From Cylicocyclus nassatus (Eukaryota > Nematoda > Chromadorea > Rhabditida > Strongylidae): a stretch of 64,000 nt of DNA. Shown piece after piece: positions 57,696 through 64,000 of the stretch (position 1 is its first letter; each line of letters starts with the position of its first letter). The translations under genes were made by a program, and so were the position numbers. The DNA is taken from the NCBI GenBank assembly GCA_958299035.1, contig CATQJL010000316.1, positions 23,785,676 to 23,849,675 on the forward strand, given 5' to 3'. The notes under the pieces are model-generated. The model was not told the origin of the DNA. It saw nothing but the letters and a program-made list of their open reading frames with translations, and did no database searches.

Positions 57696-58815
57696 TATTT
57701 CGGCTGTTAGTATCTATAGTTAAGTCTAAAAAGTTTGTTACTTTGTTATTACTGTTTGTTTTTTCTATCTCCAATGAACTAGGGTAGATATCGGATATGT
57801 GTCTTTCAAATTCCGATGCATCTTTTGATACATGTAGTTTATCGTCTATATATCTAATTGTGTGGTTGAACATGTATTCTCTATGGTTATCGGGTGTGTT
57901 CACCAGTCTTCTTATAAATTCGTATTCCATATAGGCTAGTGTTAAATCTGCAATTTGTGGGCTGCATGAGGCTCCTTGGGGAATAACTCTTACTTGTTTA
58001 TAGACTATACCCCCAAAGCACAGATAACTTGAATTTAACAGCGAATCTATCATGTAGAGAACGTCTTCTCTTTGAAAAATGTTGCCATGTGCTGTGTCTG
58101 TATTGGTATATGAGACTTTACCACCGTATATTCGAATGTATTTGAAATCCTTCATGCACATGGCTATGAGTTTGGTCAGATTTTGTCTAACAACGTTGTG
58201 TGGTAAACTAGTAAACAGACTTGAAAAATCCGCTGAGTATAAGTTCAATTCTCCTTTAGCTGTCATCAAGTCCTTCACCACCTGTCTACTGTTTTCTATA
58301 GCCCATGAATGTTTTGTACGTGTTCTCTGCCAGATTACATTGCAGTAGTTATTGAAGTGCTTTTTTAGATGTGATAGTATCAGCTGAAGAGTAGTAGTAA
58401 GAGGTTTCAAAGAACTTTTTCTAGCTCCTGTTATGTATCTAAACTTAATGGGATTTTTATGCATTTTCGGGATTCCATAAATTCTAGGTATCTCCTTAAA
58501 TTTATCTTCGAACTTGATGTTCAATCCGTTAAGTATACTTCTATGCCTATTCAGAATATCTTCTTCTAATAACGAAGTGTTTTCGTACGTGCTCCCTTCT
58601 GTATTAGTTTGTTCCATTTCTCTTTTCATCATCTGTACGTAAAACTTTTTGCATGTAAAACTAAAATTAGCACTTGCTTTATCTATGGGGGTTATAATGA
58701 AGTGTTTCTGTATTTTTCGTAGTTCTTCTATGTCATACTGATCTTCTTCTATCTCTTCCTTATCGAACATTTTGTACAATTTCGATTTGATTCTGTTCTT
58801 AATATTTTCATTCAA
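57619..58815 (-). pseudogene. Penelope-like reverse transcriptase core
   Basis: This 398-codon frame holds the catalytic palm and fingers. FIITPIDKASANFSFTCKKF lies at residues 39-58, IYGIPKMHKNP at 112-122 and SADFSSLFTSLP at 194-205 (first catalytic aspartate). VIPQGASCSPQIADL is at 277-291, RYIDDKLHV with the YIDD box at 321-329, and NFLDLTID at 361-368. These match the Penelope-like order (ADKG-, YG.PK.HK, SLFT.VP, G...SP, Y-DD, FLD.TI). The first ATG used is internal; coding continues upstream across the inserted element. The frame ends at RYPHWKI because of a frameshift, after which the reading continues in the frame 57695-57342. Confidence 0.75.
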
Positions 58816-58820
58816 AATAT

Positions 58821-59528
58821 CATAACTTATAATAACGGGCTAAGGGTTGTTTACGTTTGTCTGTCTGTGTGTGTGAATCTCTGTCTGTCACGAAATTCGT
58901 AGAGCGTGTTCCAGCCAACGTCCTGAGCCCAAATTTTGCATAGCGCACGCTTCCAGCATGAAAGCTCACTATACAAAAGCATGAGCGGATCCGTTGAGTG
59001 GATCCATTGAAAATTGCACGTCAAACGGATCCACTTGGCTTCTGGCCAGCAAATTTGGGTTTCGTAGTACTACTTTTTGCAGAGCTAAGGATATATTTGA
59101 CAAGCTAATGTGCAAGCCATAAACGTTAGCCTAAAAAAGTAATGAAAAGTTTACTACTTTACGAAAACAGCGCCAAAAAGCATTCGCTGTGTAAACGGTC
59201 AATTTTTCAAGTTTTTACCTGATCATTTGAGAAGATTTTTGTACAGAGATGTAGCCCACTATGTTTATTGTCCTTACGGCAACTACCAAGCCATAAAAAT
59301 CCCAAAAACCTTTTCGAATTTGCATCTGTTCTTCTGAGAAAGATTTTATTCACGCAAAAATACCGATTTCACATGGAATACCTCTACGAATGAATAGTTG
59401 TTTACGAATTATTCGTGATAGCCTACATAGCGCAGTGAGTTTCATTGTCATTATTATGCGGGAATGAGTAAGGCATACAGAAAATAGGGCCAGTGCGAGC
59501 CTCTGCGAAGCAGAGGTGACGCACTGGT
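58821..59528 (+). mobile_element. Helitron-like element inserted in the Penelope-like frame
   Basis: It starts CATAACTTATAATAACGGGC, has a TGTCTGTCTGTGTGTGTG tract and CTGTCTGTCACGAAATTC, and ends in the hairpin CCTCTGCGAAGCAGAGG and GACGCACTGGT. It is oriented opposite to the host frame. If exactly 58821-59528 is taken out, the two flanks of the host join in the same reading frame and no duplicated target bases are seen. This supports a Helitron-type insertion without target duplication and gives the best-defined boundaries of the family. Confidence 0.8.
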
Positions 59529-59529
59529 G

Positions 59530-60003
59530 CTTCAATAATTCACTATTGGATGTGTTATCTTTCATCTTGCGTTTGTATTGCACGACTAGTTGAGAAGTCA
59601 AATCTCTTATAACCGAAAACACATCTTCCTTGTTGAACAAGGAGTGCTTCCTAAACTTTGTCTCCTTTCTTAAAACATTTCTCAATTTGACGTCTTTCAC
59701 GGATTCCAAATCCTCTGTGCATACATGCCCATGATATGCATCAATGTATTTAGCATGTCTTATACATTCGCATTCACTTCTTTCAATGGAAGTAATGAGA
59801 TTGTAATCTAGCTTTCTTAGGAAGCTATTATAATTGTAAACTTCCAATCCAAGGGGCCTGCACAAAGTATAGCGTATTGTTACTTTGATTTGTTCTAGTT
59901 TTCTTATGTCTTCCACATTGATGTGTTCCTTTATTATGTTCTGTATTCTCTTGCTATTGCATAAATTAGCTAGTTTGAGTCTGTCGCAATTTCGCGCATA
60001 CAT
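59530..60003 (-). pseudogene. N-terminal segment of the Penelope-like protein
   Basis: RNCDRLKLANLCNSKRIQN (near 60000) and, later, CECIRHAKYIDAYHGHVCTE, then DLESVKDVKLRNVLRKETKF lead towards the reverse-transcriptase core. The HGH-T-DL arrangement recurs, to my recollection, in proteins of this reverse-transcriptase type from other animals. The 5' end is lost at 60000, where another repeat begins. The last codons before the Helitron-like insertion are near 59530. Confidence 0.6.
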
Positions 60004-60200
60004 GGCGCGGGCGATTTTTTTCCAAAATCGGCCAGCTCAAACACAAAGGACGCCAAAAGACTTCGCAACCACAGGACCCTATACCGTGCTTTATTCCGCT
60101 TGAAAGAATGGTACGACATATGCATCGCTTTCCGAAGTACAGTGAAGCAATTGAGCAGCTTGCATGAAGAATCGAGGCAAATGCTTTTTTACGCGTAAAA
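59998..60200. repeat. Repeat related to the interior of 52908-53128
   Basis: AAATCGGCCAGCTC, CCAAAAGACTTCGCAACC, GGTACGACATATGCATCG and TTGAGCAGCTTGCATGA parallel 52930-53080 in order. No TIRs remain. It truncates the Penelope-like element. Confidence 0.5.
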
Positions 60201-60450
60201 TTGGGGTTTTTTGAGTTTTCAGTTCAGACTTTTAGAAGAGCTTTGACAACAGATGGGTAAAATAACAGACTTCGATACAAAAAGCTATCTGAGCATCTTT
60301 AATTTGCTTCTCAGTAATTCCAAAACGAAAAGTTCTCACTTTTGCAAAGACGTAAAATACACAAGCGCGGATCGCGATCAGAAGAGATTATCATAGAAAG
60401 ACCGATGCTTATTGACGTAGAGTAGAAATGTATTTGTAATATCGTACTGT

Positions 60451-62004
60451 TTGCTTATGACATTCTATGTACCCTTAATTTCCAGTTTGGGAATTGTTCA
60501 TTCTTCGGTAGGATGCACTACGTTGGCAGTCACGAAAGGACTGCTAACGCGTCACTGCAACAAGATGCAGGAGACGGTGGACAAGTGCGAAACTCTCTTG
60601 AAACTCCGAAAGCCACGACAAAGATGTGCAAGTCAAAGTGATGGAAGCAGAGTTGGAAGCGACAATCGAGTTAGCCATGAACAGGTTATCGAGATTCGCA
60701 GAATTCGAAGACGCGACTAAGGCATAAAGGTATCCATCGCGTATACCTCACGCGATTCGGCTGAATCGCCACTTTCACGAAACTTGGCGATTTGCCGGAT
60801 TTCTACATATTTATCGTGCGCGCTTCTCGGATGCATATTTGGGTAGCTTGTGTAAGTTGTTGCAAATGGAGCAAGTTCTGACCAAAGACAGCGGATTAAC
60901 GACGAATTACGAAGAGTCGCTGTTGTGCCAAATCGCGCAGTGACTGGAATCGCGCGAAATATGCTCTAGGCCTTACGGAGGAACAAGAATATCTAGACAA
61001 AGCCCAAAACGCGATCGATTACGCGAAAAGTTGATTGAATTCGGATCTTTAGAAATCAGACGCACGCGATTCTCCTTCGGTTCATCGTCACAGAAGACAA
61101 CTACGATCATGCTGTGGCAATGCTTTAACGCAAGCACGGAGACAAGTCAAGGCTCATTTCCAAGCTTCAGCAGAAAAACACGCGCTGAAAATTCAATTTG
61201 GTCCCAGCGGCGACTATTGGAAGAGATCATAACATTGGTTTCACAGTTGGAAGCACAAGGAGTTCATTCAAGCGGTTCGTACGCCTTGTGAAAAGTGTTG
61301 GCCAAGTTCAGCCTTGGACTGCAACGCAAAAGTACTCAGCACCACCTTACTCCAGGACTGCAAGAGGAAGAATGGAGTCTGATATACGCCATCGCAGCTT
61401 TGGATGAATGCATATCAATGGGAGAACGAATTAACGAAATGATTGCATTTGAAGGTGAAGGTGGAGAGTTTCCCATGTGAAACAGAACAGGGCAGCACCC
61501 AGTAAATATCCAAATGAATCAACTACAAGATGCATGTTCTGTGGCTCTATCAATCACAGGACAGTTTCGCGCACAAGAACTAGCTCTATTCCAGATAGAT
61601 GTCGATTCTTTCAAGAGTCCGAGAGGTGCCTGAACTGTGGAAGGCCTGGTTACTTAGTACGGAATTGCAAGAGTGCAGGGTATAGCAGTTGTCCGGGACA
61701 AAAATACCACCACACTCTCTGCCCAAAAAGGCACGAAACACAAGGCTCGCATTCCAAATGTAATCCGACGCAAGCAGGAACTGTCAGTCCACAGGCACCG
61801 CCACAGCGCAGAACAAAAGAACACATACCCAAAGAAACTAAAGCGCGGACACATTTCGTTGAAGAGGACGACTTACAACATTTGAGTCCATGGGAAACCG
61901 CGGCAGAGAATAAGTCAAAAACGATTCTTCCGCATAAGAATTTTGGCAATCAAGAGTTACTGAGCAAAAGAAAGTTGAAAAGGTACTGCTGCTTACCGGA
62001 GTAG
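60451..62004 (+). pseudogene. BEL/Pao gag with zinc knuckles, frameshifted
   Basis: The gag protein packages the element RNA. The N-terminal part (TLAVTKGLLTRHCNKMQETV, from 60510) matches the start of BEL/Pao gag but breaks after about 70 codons. Pieces follow in other frames (61198-61480). From 61477 the frame carries RCMFCGSINH, RCLNCGRPGYLVRNC and CPGQKYHHTLC. The second is a CCHC-type knuckle with tyrosine where histidine is usual. The K-HHTLC signature is characteristic of BEL/Pao gag. Confidence 0.7.
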
Positions 62005-62036
62005 CAAAGATCTGGAACAACAATGAGCAAAAATGG

Positions 62037-62381
62037 ATGGAAGTCAAGATCCTTTTTGATACAAGCGCCGATCAATCATTCATTGGCACGGATCTAGCAC
62101 AGCGCATCGGAGCACATTGTACACAGATGCAACGGCTTCGAACGTACACATTTGGCGCCAAGGAGCCCAAAAATGTTGAATGTGGATTAACGCACGCAAA
62201 AGTTAGTGACCTTCAAGAAACGGAACATACGCTAAGCTTGTTCGCAACCCCTGTGCTAACAGGAAAAGGAAAAAGGATGTCACTCTGCAACCAAGATCGA
62301 GCATACATCAGGGAACATAGAATAGCATTGTCTAGGACCAATCAGACAAGAGATCCCAATCCTGAGATTTTGTTAGGATGA
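62037..62381 (+). pseudogene. BEL/Pao aspartic protease fragment
   Basis: ILFDTSADQSFIGTDLAQRI contains the active-site aspartate in a DTSA context (DTG/DSG usual), followed by CTQMQRLRTYTFGAKEPK. The frame ends at 62381 (NPEILLG), close to the end of this domain in related elements, and is separated by a stop from the following linker. Confidence 0.65.
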
Positions 62382-62521
62382 GATCAGTTATGGAAATTTT
62401 TTGGAAAGTTTCTCACTTACAAACTTCCTTCAGGACTGCTTCTTAGTCCTTCAAAACTCGGATATTTGCCTACAAGAAAGCAACATAGACTCACAAGTGT
62501 GCCGGAAAGGACAGACGGGGA

Positions 62522-63527
62522 GTGTCTGACACATCGACAAAGGGAGAGTCCAGGTATTCGCAAATTTTGAACCAGATTCTGAAAAAAGTCAGGGACCGAC
62601 AAATACTGGACCATGGGCTCAGCCGGTATATGCGATTCACTGGTACAAAGGATGCAGAGAATGAGGCTACTAACACCAAAGTTGCAAATTTTTCAAAGGA
62701 CACGTTGGAAAGACGTGAAGGCGTCATGTTCGACTTCAAGGAGAATCACCTTTATTTGCCAGATAACAGAGCCATAGCAAAGAAACGGCTTATTAGTATT
62801 CTACACAGACTGGAATTGGATACAAACCTTCTACAAGCATATCGGATGATGCAAGAGCAGTTGGAGAAAGGCATAAATGAAAAGGTTTCTGATGTGCAAT
62901 AAATCCTTGGAGAACATGTACACTACATTCCACATCAACCTGTAATCACGCCGCACAAAGAGATAACAAAACTCCGTATAGTATTCGATGCCTCGTCTCA
63001 TTTCAAGGACCGTCCATCATTGAATGATGTACTTTGTCAAAGATCACTCATTCTTGCAGAATTGTATGCGATGCTACTACGCTTCCGACCGACACCCTAT
63101 GTAGCTATATCGCATGTAGAGAAAGCCTTTCTGCAAGTTCGCCTTCATGAATGTGATTGAGATGCTACGAGTTCTTGTGGATATGTGATGTCGACCTTGC
63201 AGCTGAAGAATGTAACATCATTACTTACAGATTTACTAAAGTATTGGACTGAATGTTTCGCCGTTCTTGCTTGCTGGGACGATACGTTACCATTTAAAGC
63301 ATCATCTCCCCGATCAAGAAGTCGCAGAGGAAATTTGCGAAAACCTTTACGTGGATAATCTCATTTTGACAGCACAAAGAGAAGAAACCCTTAACAGGAA
63401 AGCCACTGAGGCAAGAGCGATCTTCGTAGAGATGGGTATGAATCTCAGGGAGTTTCTGTCAAATACGGAGAGCTTAGAAAAAATCCTTCTTGAGAAGCAT
63501 GTGCCCACAACAAATCGCAGAGGATAA
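62522..63527 (+). pseudogene. BEL/Pao linker and reverse transcriptase, broken
   Basis: The linker (62522-62902) ends at a stop. The reverse transcriptase resumes at about 62905 with YIPHQPVITPHKEITKLRIV and FDASSHFKDRPSLNDVL. PYVAISHVEKAFLQVRLHE follows, in which the first catalytic aspartate ('D.EKAFLQ') is replaced by histidine. After frame breaks the frame 63267-63527 has EICENLYVDNLILTAQ, the YVD(D/N) box. The substitution and the stops show it is inactive. Confidence 0.7.
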
Positions 63528-63566
63528 TAGGCCTCCAATGGGACGCAAAAGATATACTTACAATTA

Positions 63567-64000
63567 CTCAGATAATCGCCGGGGGAGGCGGCCATGCGAA
63601 TTTTGTGCAAGCGGGCACCGGTCAAATAGTTCGCTGATTTCATGCAGTGCGCTTGCAGAAATTTGAAAGAATGTTGGCCAATTTTTGAAGGAATGCTCGA
63701 AGAAGTATCGTGATTTTTCTATAGATTAGTTGCGGCGCAGTAGCCGCATTCTCGCGGAATGTTCGCGAGAATATGCAAAAATATTCAGGGCCGCACGGTC
63801 CTTTGTGAAGGATCCTACCTTCCGCTGAAAGAAGGTATTTCAGACTTGAGTAATTAAACCAACGGCGACACCTCTATCACACAGAGTTTTACCTGTGCTT
63901 GACGTAAGCCCGAAACTGCGTAAAAAGAGTCCGAGCGTTTGCTGACAGTTCGGCCAGCGTTTGTTGAAAGAGATTATTTGATGAGCGCCTGCAGAAAATT
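63567..64000 (+). mobile_element. CTCAG-ended MITE, partial (runs off window)
   Basis: It starts CTCAGATAATCGCCGGGGG after TA and follows the block order of the copy at 23370-23946 (GAATTTTGTGCAAGCGGGC, CATTCTCGCGGAA, GGCCGCACGGTCCTTT, CCGAAACTGCGTAAAAAGAG). About 430 of an expected roughly 580 bases are present. Confidence 0.8.

Larger units (their letters stand above)
57342..60003 (-). mobile_element. Penelope-like retroelement, coding region interrupted
   Basis: On the minus strand an N-terminal segment (60003-59530), a reverse-transcriptase core (58815-57619) and a C-terminal segment (57695-57342) form one ordered coding region. It is split by a 708-base Helitron-like insertion (58821-59528) and one frameshift near 57620-57695. 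No GIY-YIG endonuclease was seen. The 5' side ends abruptly at about 60000 against another repeat. The hammerhead-like motif at 57072-57156 lies downstream. Confidence 0.7.
60451..63566 (+). mobile_element. Decayed BEL/Pao LTR retrotransposon
   Basis: The plus-strand order is gag (60451-61480), zinc-knuckle region (61477-62004), aspartic protease (62037-62381), linker (62522-62902) and reverse transcriptase (62903-63527), the BEL/Pao layout. Stops and frameshifts occur throughout. The element ends at 63566, where a CTCAG-ended MITE begins, so RNase H, integrase and the 3' LTR are outside the window or lost. No 5' LTR was identified between 60200 and 60450. Confidence 0.75.

Noticed and set aside
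60000..60110. 5' LTR of the BEL/Pao element
   Set aside because: No direct repeat of this sequence exists in the window and it matches another repeat family instead.
44131..64000. Search for the M13 zinc site (HExxH, GHEITHGFD-like) on the plus strand
   Set aside because: No candidate seen; the gene is therefore reported only as an N-terminal part.

Overview
This is a repeat-choked, intron-containing animal genome window, most likely from a nematode. No bacterial gene architecture is present. Three candidate host genes have short introns of roughly 46-83 bp with GT...TTTTCAG-type borders. The retroelements (RTE-like LINE, BEL/Pao, Ty3/gypsy and Penelope-like fragments) are types common in nematodes. 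The nematode assignment is an inference; a repeat-rich arthropod cannot be fully excluded.

Host genes are sparse. The best supported is a plus-strand M13 metallopeptidase (neprilysin-like) 5' region. Four phase-compatible exons lie at 35403-35552, 36395-36626, 41629-41768 and 43960-44130, and their introns (one about 5 kb) are filled with mobile elements. The zinc-binding catalytic part was not found. Two small multi-exon genes of unknown function lie at 11713-12174 (minus) and 29253-29714 (plus); each carries at least one frame inconsistency. A possible 3' exon followed by a poly(A) signal lies at 27146-27590, and a possible first exon lies at 56610-56694.

Layout: 0-3 kb, terminal-inverted-repeat (TIR) and palindromic repeats; 3-6.1 kb, decayed RTE-like LINE (minus); 6.3-11.2 kb, foldbacks and MITEs; 11.6-12.2 kb, small gene; 12.6-20.8 kb, repeats including hairpin-ended Helitron-like elements; 21.2-26.9 kb, a five-level nest of mobile elements; 27-30.4 kb, a TIR-bounded segment enclosing a small gene and a minisatellite foldback; 31-34.7 kb, SINE-like, gypsy and LINE fragments and a near-perfect palindrome; 35.4-44.1 kb, neprilysin-like gene; 45-56.3 kb, LINE tail, MITEs and foldbacks; 57-60 kb, Penelope-like reverse transcriptase (minus) with a hammerhead-like motif, split by a Helitron-like insertion; 60.4-63.6 kb, decayed BEL/Pao element cut by a MITE that runs off the window.

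No intact transposase, Helitron Rep/helicase or integrase was seen, so nearly all DNA-type elements here are non-autonomous and were presumably mobilised in trans. The most informative content is the relative chronology: the order of insertion can be read from the nesting, and several insertions can be checked against the coding frame they interrupted.
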